Shown here: positions 1 to 5,377 of the stretch, piece by piece
Numbering within the stretch: the first letter of the stretch is position 1
How the letters are laid out: every line of letters starts with the position of its first letter
DNA from: Acetobacteraceae bacterium UBA6159
GTDB lineage: Bacteria > Pseudomonadota > Alphaproteobacteria > Acetobacterales > Acetobacteraceae
DNA: 8,144 nt
Assembly: GCA_002422345.1 (NCBI GenBank)
Contig: DIUL01000207.1
Location: forward strand, 1 to 8,144
Direction of reading: 5' to 3'
Program-made: the position numbers and the translations under genes
The notes under the pieces: model-generated
The model's database searches: none
Told to the model about the DNA's origin: nothing
Seen by the model: only the letters and a program-made list of their open reading frames with translations

Positions 1-27
1 AGTGTCTGTTAAATGTGGGTTAGGGGA

Positions 28-65
28 GGCAATCACAATTGCCGCCGGGACGGTTTCTCCCGTCC
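28..65. repeat. Two adjacent short intergenic hairpins
   Basis: Two perfect inverted repeats lie side by side. The first is GGCAAT (28-33), loop CACA, ATTGCC (38-43). The second is GGACGG (48-53), a 6-nt loop, then CCGTCC (60-65). The second directly abuts the REP-like stem that begins at 66, so bases 28-86 form an almost uninterrupted chain of three hairpins. Neither is followed by a T tract on either strand. They lie beyond the 3' end of the minus-strand aldolase gene and may help end or protect its transcript. They could equally be part of a composite mobile palindrome. Only the pairing is seen; the role is inferred. Confidence 0.5.
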
Positions 66-88
66 TGGCCGGGCTTGACCCGGCCACC
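61..88 (+). repeat. REP-like palindrome, copy 1
   Basis: The core is a perfect 8-bp stem, TGGCCGGG (66-73) with CCCGGCCA (79-86), around the loop CTTGA. The GGGCTTGACCC core in a GC-rich palindrome resembles dispersed intergenic repeats common in alphaproteobacterial genomes. That likeness is from memory, not a search. Over 28 bases it matches the reverse complement of 145-172 at 24 positions. Two of the four differences form a compensatory pair that keeps the stem, and the other two lie just outside it. It may act as an mRNA-stabilising 3' element or a transcription end, or be a passive repeat spread by a RAYT-type transposase encoded elsewhere. Confidence 0.6.
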
Positions 89-144
89 GCCAAGGACGAC
101 GTCGATGGTGTTTACGTTTGATTCCAACTGCCAGCGCGCTTGGC

Positions 145-172
145 GATGGGCGGGTCAAGCCCGCCCATGACG
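145..172 (-). repeat. REP-like palindrome, copy 2, inverted
   Basis: This is the second copy of the palindrome at 61-88, in opposite orientation. It has a perfect 9-bp stem, ATGGGCGGG (146-154) with CCCGCCCAT (160-168), around loop TCAAG, the reverse complement of the loop in copy 1. It starts 27 bp past the stop codon of the minus-strand aldolase gene (199-201). It is therefore the first strong hairpin its transcript would reach and could serve as its terminator, though no T tract follows. A pair of facing copies about 55 bp apart is the usual arrangement of REP/BIME-like elements. A weaker GCCA/TGGC palindrome (130-144) sits between them. Confidence 0.6.
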
Positions 173-198
173 CGAGAGCGATGATCGGCTCCCCGCCC

Positions 199-972
199 CT
201 ACCCCTTGATCCGCTTCATCGCCGCCGCGTAGCCGCTGAACAGGATGTCTGCGTCGGATGAATAAGCCAGCAGCAGGGCGCCAGCGTTCTTCCATTGCTG
301 CATCTGCTCGAAGCTGTTGACCAGCATCGCGCAGACCTTGCCGTGGCGCTTGCAGGCGGCCAGCACCAGGTCGCGCTTCTCATCCAGCACCCGCGCCTGA
401 TCCGGGGAGCCGAACACGCCCAGATCCTGTGCCAGGTCCGCCGGCCCGATCGTCAGCGCGTCGATGCCGGGCATGGCGGCGATCTCCTCCAGGTCGTCGA
501 AGGCCTTGCCGGTCTCGAACATGACCGTCACGAACACCTGCCGGTTCGCGTGCGCCCGACGCTCTCCGGCTGGCAGGGTGCCATTGAAATCGGTGGAGGC
601 GCTCAGCCCGCCATTCCCGCGCAGGCCCATGGGCGCGTAGCGGGACGCCGCGACGATCTCCCGCGCGTGATCCGCGTTCTCCACCTGCGGGCAATGCAGG
701 TTCATGACGCCGACATCCAGCAGGCGGGTGATCCACTCCCGGTTCGCCTTGGGCGGGCGCACCGCGATCGGGAAATCCAGCGCGCGGGCCAGCACCGCCA
801 TGTCGCCGATCGTTTCCATGGTCAGCGCCGTGTGCTCCATGTCCACGCGCGCGAAATCGAGGCCGGCAGCCTTCATCAGCGACAGGATCGCCGGGTTCCG
901 CACCATGGTCAGCCAGGTGCCGATCTGCGGCTCGCCGCGTTCCAGCCCGGCGCGCATCGGATTGTTCTGCAT
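199..972 (-). CDS. HpcH/HpaI-family class II (metal-dependent) aldolase
   Basis: A 257-residue cytoplasmic protein, the usual length for the HpcH/HpaI aldolase family (TIM barrel). Members cleave or condense 2-keto-3-deoxy acids and related 4-hydroxy-2-oxo acids, giving pyruvate or a close relative plus an aldehyde. The family's active-site pattern is visible: D44-x-E-H47 (catalytic His), R72 in VRPP (carboxylate binding), E153 in MFET and D179 in GPADL (divalent metal ligands). The spacings match those of E. coli HpcH (Asp42, His45, Arg70, Glu149, Asp175). The first ATG is favoured over Met6 because GGGAGGG lies 5 nt upstream of it (978-984 on the plus strand). It is transcribed divergently from the GMC dehydrogenase across 80 bp, suggesting joint control. 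The family call is firm; the exact substrate (heptanedioate, rhamnonate, glucarate or other) cannot be told. Confidence 0.9.
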   Translation of the reverse strand: MQNNPMRAGLERGEPQIGTWLTMVRNPAILSLMKAAGLDFARVDMEHTALTMETIGDMAVLARALDFPIAVRPPKANREWITRLLDVGVMNLHCPQVENADHAREIVAASRYAPMGLRGNGGLSASTDFNGTLPAGERRAHANRQVFVTVMFETGKAFDDLEEIAAMPGIDALTIGPADLAQDLGVFGSPDQARVLDEKRDLVLAACKRHGKVCAMLVNSFEQMQQWKNAGALLLAYSSDADILFSGYAAAMKRIKG

Positions 973-1000
973 CGTTTCCCTCCCATTCCGGTGTCCCAGC

Positions 1001-1029
1001 TTGGCACGAACCCGCCCCCGCCGTTAGAT
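1001..1029 (+). promoter_or_regulatory. Candidate sigma70-type promoter for the GMC gene
   Basis: In the 80-bp divergent gap, TTGGCA (1001-1006) matches the -35 consensus at 5 of 6 positions. It is followed after exactly 17 bp by TTAGAT (1024-1029), a poor -10 box (3 of 6, with the important final A and T kept). The start site would fall near 1036, giving a short leader of about 17 nt before the ATG at 1053 that includes the ribosome site AGGGGG (1041-1046). No equally good promoter is seen for the minus-strand aldolase. This is pattern matching only, in GC-rich DNA where promoters often stray from consensus. Confidence 0.3.
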
Positions 1030-1052
1030 GCGAGCGAACCAGGGGGACGGAC

Positions 1053-2669
1053 ATGCAAGCGGATTATGTCATCGTGGGCGCCGGGTCGGCCGGCTGTGTG
1101 CTCGCCAACCGGCTGACCGAGGACCCGAACACCAGGGTCATCCTGATCGAGGCCGGGGGCAAGGACTGGAACCCGCTGATCCATATCCCCGCGGGCTATA
1201 TCAAGCTGCTGGACCACCCGACCCTGACCTGGGGGTTCAAGGCCGACAAGAACGCCGGCCTCAACGGGCGGGAAATCCCCTATCCGCGCGGCAAGGTTCT
1301 CGGCGGATCGAGTTCCATCAACGGGATGATCTACATCCGCTCCCAGCCCGAGGACTATGACCACTGGTCCCAGCTCGGCAATCGCGGCTGGGGATCGGAG
1401 GACGTGTTCCCCTATTTCCGCAAGTCGGAGAACTGGGAAGGACCCGAGGACGACATCCACGGCAAGGGCGGGCCGCTGTTCACATCGAACACCCGCGATC
1501 AGCCGGAACTGTGCCAGGCGGCGATCGACGCGGGCACGCAGATGGGCTGGGATTATCGCAACGACCTGAACAACCTGCCGCATGGCCTGGGCGATCATAT
1601 CGGCTGGGTGCAGCAGACACGCGGCGGTCGCCTCCGCGCGAGTGCCGCGCGGTCCTATCTGCGCCCGGCGATGGGGCGGTCGAATCTTCAAGTGGTGACC
1701 AACGCCCTGGTGCATCGCGTGGTGTTCGAGGGCAAGCGGGCGGTGGGCGTCGAGTTCTCCCGTGGGGGCGCGGTCGAACGGGCGGATGCGGCCGGGGAGG
1801 TGATCCTGTCCGCCGGCGCGATCGGCTCGCCGCATCTGCTGCAACTGTCGGGCGTGGGTGATCCTGACCACCTCGGACGGATCGGGGTCGAGGTCCGGCA
1901 CGCGCTGCGCGGCGTGGGGCGGAACTTCCAGGACCATTTCCTGGTGCGGGTGCAGGCAGAGGTGAAGGGCGTTGCGTCGCTCAACGAACGCTCCCGCGGG
2001 ATTCGGCTGGCGGGCGAGGTAATGAAATATGTGCTGACCGGGCGGGGGATGCTGACTTATGCGGCGTCCCTGGTTGCGGCCTCGGTGAAGGTGCTGCCGG
2101 AGTCGGCCACGCCCGATGTGCAGGCGCTGTTCGCCTCGGCCAGCTATGCGCCGGGGCCGACGCGGCAGTTGGACACCAAGCCGGGCATGACGTCGGGCAT
2201 CTGGCAGATGCGGCCGGAGAGCCGGGGCTATGTGGAGGCGCGGACCGCCGATCCGCGCGACCAGCCGGCGATCAATCCCAACTACCTGGCCGAGGACCGG
2301 GACCGGCGCACGATCATCGCCGGGATGCGGACGGTACGGGACTGGTTCAACGCACCGGCCCTGAAACAGTTCCTCGTGGCCGAGACGTTGCCTGGCCGCG
2401 ACGTTCAGACGGATGATGAGTTCCTGGCCTATGCGCGCCAGACCGGAACGACGGTGTTCCACGCCACGTGTTCCTGCCGGATGGGGCCGGATGTGATGGC
2501 GGTGGTGGACGACCGGCTGCGGGTGCATGGGTTGGAGGGGCTGCGGGTGATCGATGCCTCGGTCATGCCGGCGGTGACGTCGACGAACACGAACGCGCCG
2601 ACGATCATGATCGCGGAGAAAGGGGCGGTGATGCTGCGGGAGGATGCTCGGGTGCGGGTGGCGGCCTGA
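1053..2669 (+). CDS. GMC-family FAD-dependent oxidoreductase (choline/alcohol dehydrogenase-like)
   Basis: A 538-residue flavoprotein that oxidises an alcohol to an aldehyde or ketone with FAD. The N-terminal Rossmann dinucleotide motif is GAGSAG (9-14), then an acidic residue ending strand 2 (E34-A-G-G). The first GMC signature starts at P78 (PRGKVLGGSSSIN). The second lies at about 255-269 (GAIGSPHLLQLSG). The C-terminal GMC domain has the likely catalytic base H470 (HATCSCRMG) and partner N514 (TNTNAPT). Their 44-residue spacing equals His466/Asn510 of choline oxidase. Position I89 occupies the place of choline oxidase His99, so the FAD is probably not covalently bound. There is no signal peptide, so it is probably cytoplasmic. 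The start is backed by AGGGGG 6 nt upstream of the ATG. Such proteins are often labelled choline dehydrogenase, but substrates vary widely; here a hydroxylated substrate linked to the neighbouring aldolase is only an inference. Confidence 0.92.
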   Translation: MQADYVIVGAGSAGCVLANRLTEDPNTRVILIEAGGKDWNPLIHIPAGYIKLLDHPTLTWGFKADKNAGLNGREIPYPRGKVLGGSSSINGMIYIRSQPEDYDHWSQLGNRGWGSEDVFPYFRKSENWEGPEDDIHGKGGPLFTSNTRDQPELCQAAIDAGTQMGWDYRNDLNNLPHGLGDHIGWVQQTRGGRLRASAARSYLRPAMGRSNLQVVTNALVHRVVFEGKRAVGVEFSRGGAVERADAAGEVILSAGAIGSPHLLQLSGVGDPDHLGRIGVEVRHALRGVGRNFQDHFLVRVQAEVKGVASLNERSRGIRLAGEVMKYVLTGRGMLTYAASLVAASVKVLPESATPDVQALFASASYAPGPTRQLDTKPGMTSGIWQMRPESRGYVEARTADPRDQPAINPNYLAEDRDRRTIIAGMRTVRDWFNAPALKQFLVAETLPGRDVQTDDEFLAYARQTGTTVFHATCSCRMGPDVMAVVDDRLRVHGLEGLRVIDASVMPAVTSTNTNAPTIMIAEKGAVMLREDARVRVAA

Positions 2670-2676
2670 TCGGGTT

Positions 2677-2700
2677 TCCGTCCCTTGAGATTGGGACGGA
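2677..2700 (+). terminator. Candidate terminator hairpin after the GMC gene
   Basis: A perfect 8-bp inverted repeat, TCCGTCCC (2677-2684) and GGGACGGA (2693-2700), with loop TTGAGATT. It starts 7 bp after the stop codon at 2667-2669. No run of T follows, so this is a terminator-like stem rather than a textbook intrinsic terminator. It also sits just before the tRNA gene and its loop may supply the tRNA -35 box, so separating the two transcripts is a sensible role. Confidence 0.5.
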
Positions 2701-2713
2701 CACTGGATAGTTT
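2685..2713 (+). promoter_or_regulatory. Candidate tRNA-Ser promoter
   Basis: TTGAGA (2685-2690, 5 of 6 to the -35 consensus) is followed after 17 bp by TAGTTT (2708-2713, 3 of 6). The predicted start near 2720 is about 3 nt before the mature tRNA 5' end at 2723, a plausible short leader for RNase P. An alternative -10 is GATAGT (2706-2711, 4 of 6), but its spacing of 15 bp is short. The -35 box lies in the loop and edge of the preceding hairpin. Confidence 0.35.
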
Positions 2714-2722
2714 GCCCCGGCT

Positions 2723-2812
2723 GGATGGGTGGCCGAGCGGTTTAAGGCACCGGTCTTGAAAACCGGCGTGCGTGTGAGCGTACCGTGGGTTCGAATCCCA
2801 CCCCATCCGCCA
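2723..2812 (+). tRNA. tRNA-Ser(UGA)
   Basis: A complete 90-nt class II tRNA. The acceptor stem is GGATGGG (2723-2729) with CCCATCC (2802-2808), then discriminator G2809 and an encoded CCA (2810-2812). The anticodon stem is CCGGT (2750-2754) with ACCGG (2762-2766), holding loop CTTGAAA with anticodon TGA (2757-2759), which reads UCA and other UCN serine codons. The long variable arm typical of serine tRNA is present, stem GTGCG (2768-2772) with CGTAC (2779-2783). The T arm is GTGGG, loop TTCGAAT, CCCAC (2785-2801). Discriminator G and the long arm agree with seryl-tRNA synthetase identity. It stands alone between two unrelated genes, and no duplicated 3' end (att site) appears elsewhere in the window. 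Confidence 0.97.
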
Positions 2813-2860
2813 GTTTCCCCCTGCATCCCGAGCCTTCCACGAAGCGGCACGAGACTGGCG

Positions 2861-2887
2861 GTCGTGTCCCACTCGGTGGGACACGAC
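2861..2887. terminator. Perfect 12-bp hairpin downstream of tRNA-Ser
   Basis: GTCGTGTCCCAC (2861-2872) and GTGGGACACGAC (2876-2887) pair perfectly around a 3-nt loop TCG. It is followed by GTTTC, only a short T run. It lies 48 bp after the tRNA CCA and about 90 bp before the cytochrome start. The simplest reading is the end of the tRNA transcript. Because of its near-perfect dyad symmetry it could instead be an operator controlling the cytochrome gene. The stem is directly visible; the role is undecided. Confidence 0.5.
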
Positions 2888-2965
2888 GTTTCAGGAACGC
2901 ACGATGTTTTCGGATGGACACCGACGGCTCACGATCTCAATAGGGCGGGTCGACCTGCAGGCCCC

Positions 2966-2969
2966 GGAG
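2966..2969 (+). promoter_or_regulatory. Ribosome binding site deciding the cytochrome start
   Basis: GGAG lies 8 nt before the ATG at 2978, good Shine-Dalgarno spacing. The alternative ATG at 3041, which begins right at the signal peptide, has no comparable purine-rich site upstream. The reading frame stays open back to 2729, but that part is inside the tRNA gene and cannot be the start. Confidence 0.5.
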
Positions 2970-2977
2970 TTCGCGCC

Positions 2978-5350
2978 ATGATCGCCGACAACCGCCGCCG
3001 ATCGAGCGCGGCATGCCTCCCCTCAACCGATCCACGCGCCATGCGCTCGATCGTCGGCGCGCTCGCCGCCATTCTGATATTCCTTCTGCTCACCGCACAA
3101 ACATCCCGAGCGGCTGATGCGACTGCCACCTTCGTCGGCTCCCAGTCGTGCGCCGGATGCCATGATGCCGAGCACGCGGAGTGGCAGAGGTCACATCACG
3201 CACTCGCCATGCAACCCGCGACACCCACCTCGGTGGTTGGTGATTTCGGCGACGCCCGTGTGACCCATTTCGGCGCGACCACGACCTTCGCACGGGACGG
3301 GGACCGGTTCGTGATCTGGACGGACGGCCCCGACGGGGCGGTGCATGCGTATACGGTCGCCTACACATTCGGGGTTTTCCCGCTTCAGCAGTACCTGATC
3401 GCGCTTCCCGGTGGTCGTCTGCAGGCTTTCGGGATCGCCTGGGACAACCGGCCGAAGGATACGGGCGGGCAACGATGGTTCCACCTCTATCCTGATCACG
3501 ACCTGAAGGCCGGGGATCGGCTGCATTGGACCGGGCGCGATCAGACCTGGAACCATATGTGTGCCGACTGCCACTCCACGGGCCTCAGGAAAGGCTACGA
3601 CCTGACCACCAACACCTACGACACCACCTGGTCCGAGGTGAATGTCGCCTGCGAGACCTGCCACGGCCCGGGCTCCGGCCACGTCACTTGGGCCAAAGCC
3701 CCGGTCGACACACGACCCGGCCTCCCCGCATCGGTCCGCAAAGGTCTCGTCGCCTGGCTGGCGGCCACGCGGAACTGGGAGATGAACCCCGACACCGGCA
3801 TTGCCCGACGAACCACGCCGGTGGCTTCGGCCGAACTCGACGCCTGCGGCCCCTGCCATGCCCGCCGCGTCGCGCTCGGCAAGGAGCCGGTGGCGGGCAC
3901 ACCCTTCCTGGACGCCTATATGCCCGCGTTGCTCGACCCTGGCCTGTATCACGCCGATGGCCAGATCGATGGCGAGGTCTTCGAATACGGCTCCTTCCTG
4001 CAAAGCCGGATGCACAAGGCTGGCGTCACCTGCTCCGACTGTCACGAGCCACATGGCCTGGGTCTGCGGGCGGAGGGCGATGCGGTCTGCGCGCAATGCC
4101 ATGCACCTGTCCGGTTCGAGGCGGTCAGCCACCACCACCATGATCCGACCAGCGCCGGCGCACGCTGTGCAAGCTGCCACATGGGCTCGAAGGTCTACAT
4201 GGGGGTCGACCGGCGCCACGATCACAGCTTCCGCGTCCCCAGGCCTGACCTGTCGGTTGCCATCGGCGTGCCCAATGCCTGCACCGCCTGTCATCAGGAC
4301 AAACCGGCCGACTGGGCAGCCCGCGCCGTGGCCGCATGGTTCCCGCAAGGACGGCAGACAACGCCACATTACGGCCTCGCTTTGCATGCGGGACGCGAGG
4401 GCCTGGTAGACGCCGAACAGCGCCTGAGCGAACTGATCCGGGACCGAAGCCAACCACCCATTGCGCGCGCCACCGCCTTGACCCTGCTCGCCCCCTATTT
4501 CACACCGGCCTCGACGGGGGCGGTGCGCGCCGGGTTGAACGACGCCTACCCGCTGGTGCGGATGGCCGCCCCTCGTGCCCTGCCAACCGGACTGACGCCA
4601 GCCATGGTGCAGTGGCTCATGCCGTTGCTCTCCGACCGGGTCCGCGCGGTACGCATCGAAGCGGCGCGCGCCTTGGCCGCCGTCGATCCCCGCGCCATGA
4701 CGGACGGCCAGCGCAAGGCGTTCGACCAGGCGTATCGGGAATTGATCGAGGCCGAACTGGTCGATGCGGATCGCCCGGAGAACCACCTCAATCTCGGCCT
4801 GCTCCATCTCAGGAGCCAGGATGTCACGGCGGCGGAAGCGAGTTACCGCACAGCGTTGCGTCTCGACCCCGCCTTCGTTCCCGCCCTTATCAACCTGGCG
4901 GACGTGGAACGCCTCCGCGGCCGGGGCGCGCAAGGCACGGAACTGTTGCGTCAGGCGTTGTCAAAGGAACCGGACAACGCCGACGCCCGACATGCTCTCG
5001 GTCTGGCTCTGGTCAGAAGCCGTGATCAGGCCGGCGCGCTGGTCGAACTCCGAGAGGCGCACACGCGCGCGCCCGGGAACGCGCGGTATGCCTATGTCTA
5101 CGCGATCGCGCTGAACGATGCCGGTGAGAGGGATGAAGCGCTCCGCCTGCTGGACCGGACCCATCGGCTGCACCCAACAAACCGGGACGCGCTGCTGGCC
5201 CTGGCCGCGCTATCGCGTGACGCGGGCAGGCTGGACGAGGCGATGATCCACGCCCAGGCCCTCCTTGCCCTTGAACCCGCCAATGCGGAATACCGTGCCT
5301 TCCTTGCAGACCTGCGCAAGCGGTCCCCTGCTGCCGGACCGAACCGGTGA
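2978..5350 (+). CDS. Secreted octahaem c-type cytochrome with HEAT-like and TPR repeats
   Basis: From the ATG at 2978 this is 790 residues; starting at 3041 gives 769. A signal peptide spans about residues 22-45, with a hydrophobic core of A/I/L/F and a likely cut after TSRA, so the protein is periplasmic. Eight CXXCH haem sites follow at 58, 195, 225, 290, 352, 371, 397 and 435 (CAGCH, CADCH, CETCH, CGPCH, CSDCH, CAQCH, CASCH, CTACH), as in cytochrome c554-like/paired-CXXCH domains. Extra histidines (HHHH before the seventh site, RHDHSF before the eighth) could be axial ligands. Residues about 467-575 look like HEAT repeats, and about 602-784 hold roughly five TPR units. Haem attachment would need the Ccm machinery, which is not in this window. 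I recognise the family as TPR-containing multihaem cytochromes of Gram-negatives; electron donor and acceptor are unknown. It is convergent with the sulfatase gene, so not co-transcribed with it. Confidence 0.85.
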   Translation: MIADNRRRSSAACLPSTDPRAMRSIVGALAAILIFLLLTAQTSRAADATATFVGSQSCAGCHDAEHAEWQRSHHALAMQPATPTSVVGDFGDARVTHFGATTTFARDGDRFVIWTDGPDGAVHAYTVAYTFGVFPLQQYLIALPGGRLQAFGIAWDNRPKDTGGQRWFHLYPDHDLKAGDRLHWTGRDQTWNHMCADCHSTGLRKGYDLTTNTYDTTWSEVNVACETCHGPGSGHVTWAKAPVDTRPGLPASVRKGLVAWLAATRNWEMNPDTGIARRTTPVASAELDACGPCHARRVALGKEPVAGTPFLDAYMPALLDPGLYHADGQIDGEVFEYGSFLQSRMHKAGVTCSDCHEPHGLGLRAEGDAVCAQCHAPVRFEAVSHHHHDPTSAGARCASCHMGSKVYMGVDRRHDHSFRVPRPDLSVAIGVPNACTACHQDKPADWAARAVAAWFPQGRQTTPHYGLALHAGREGLVDAEQRLSELIRDRSQPPIARATALTLLAPYFTPASTGAVRAGLNDAYPLVRMAAPRALPTGLTPAMVQWLMPLLSDRVRAVRIEAARALAAVDPRAMTDGQRKAFDQAYRELIEAELVDADRPENHLNLGLLHLRSQDVTAAEASYRTALRLDPAFVPALINLADVERLRGRGAQGTELLRQALSKEPDNADARHALGLALVRSRDQAGALVELREAHTRAPGNARYAYVYAIALNDAGERDEALRLLDRTHRLHPTNRDALLALAALSRDAGRLDEAMIHAQALLALEPANAEYRAFLADLRKRSPAAGPNR

Positions 5351-5363
5351 TCGGTCCGGCAGC
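5330..5363. terminator. Bidirectional terminator-like stem between convergent genes
   Basis: A perfect 13-bp inverted repeat pairs 5330-5342 with 5351-5363 around an 8-nt loop. The loop contains the TGA stop codon of the cytochrome gene (5348-5350), so the left arm is coding. The right arm lies in the 27-bp gap before the sulfatase stop codon (5378-5380, minus strand). Its position between two convergent 3' ends, serving both strands, fits a shared terminator. Neither side has a clear T tract, which is common in GC-rich genomes. Confidence 0.65.
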
Positions 5364-5377
5364 CTGAACGACAAGCC

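Noticed and set aside
2..121. Open frame from the left edge to a TGA at 119-121, about 39 codons
   Set aside because: It runs through the hairpin chain and the REP-like repeat, has no family signature, and its start is outside the window. I cannot support it as the end of a gene.
1002..1016. Possible sigma54 promoter (TTGGCACG looks like a -24 element)
   Set aside because: The -12 position reads CGCC instead of TTGC; the nearest GC is one base too close. The essential GG/GC spacing fails.
909..2528. Long minus-strand open frame (539 codons) opposite the GMC gene
   Set aside because: Its product is rich in R, H, P and A with no family motifs. It mirrors a clear GMC gene whose signatures are intact. 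Long antisense frames are expected in GC-rich coding DNA.
2429..2884. Minus-strand frame containing WDSNPRYAHTHAGF
   Set aside because: This is antisense translation of tRNA-Ser, a familiar database artefact, not a gene. The same holds for the overlapping minus-strand frame 2605-2850.
3191..4933. Long minus-strand open frame (580 codons) opposite the cytochrome gene
   Set aside because: No recognisable domain, and it lies fully opposite eight in-frame CXXCH motifs and TPR repeats on the plus strand.
2723..5377. Genomic island inserted at the tRNA-Ser gene
   Set aside because: No integrase, no repeated tRNA 3' end elsewhere in the window, and no visible change in base composition across the junction.
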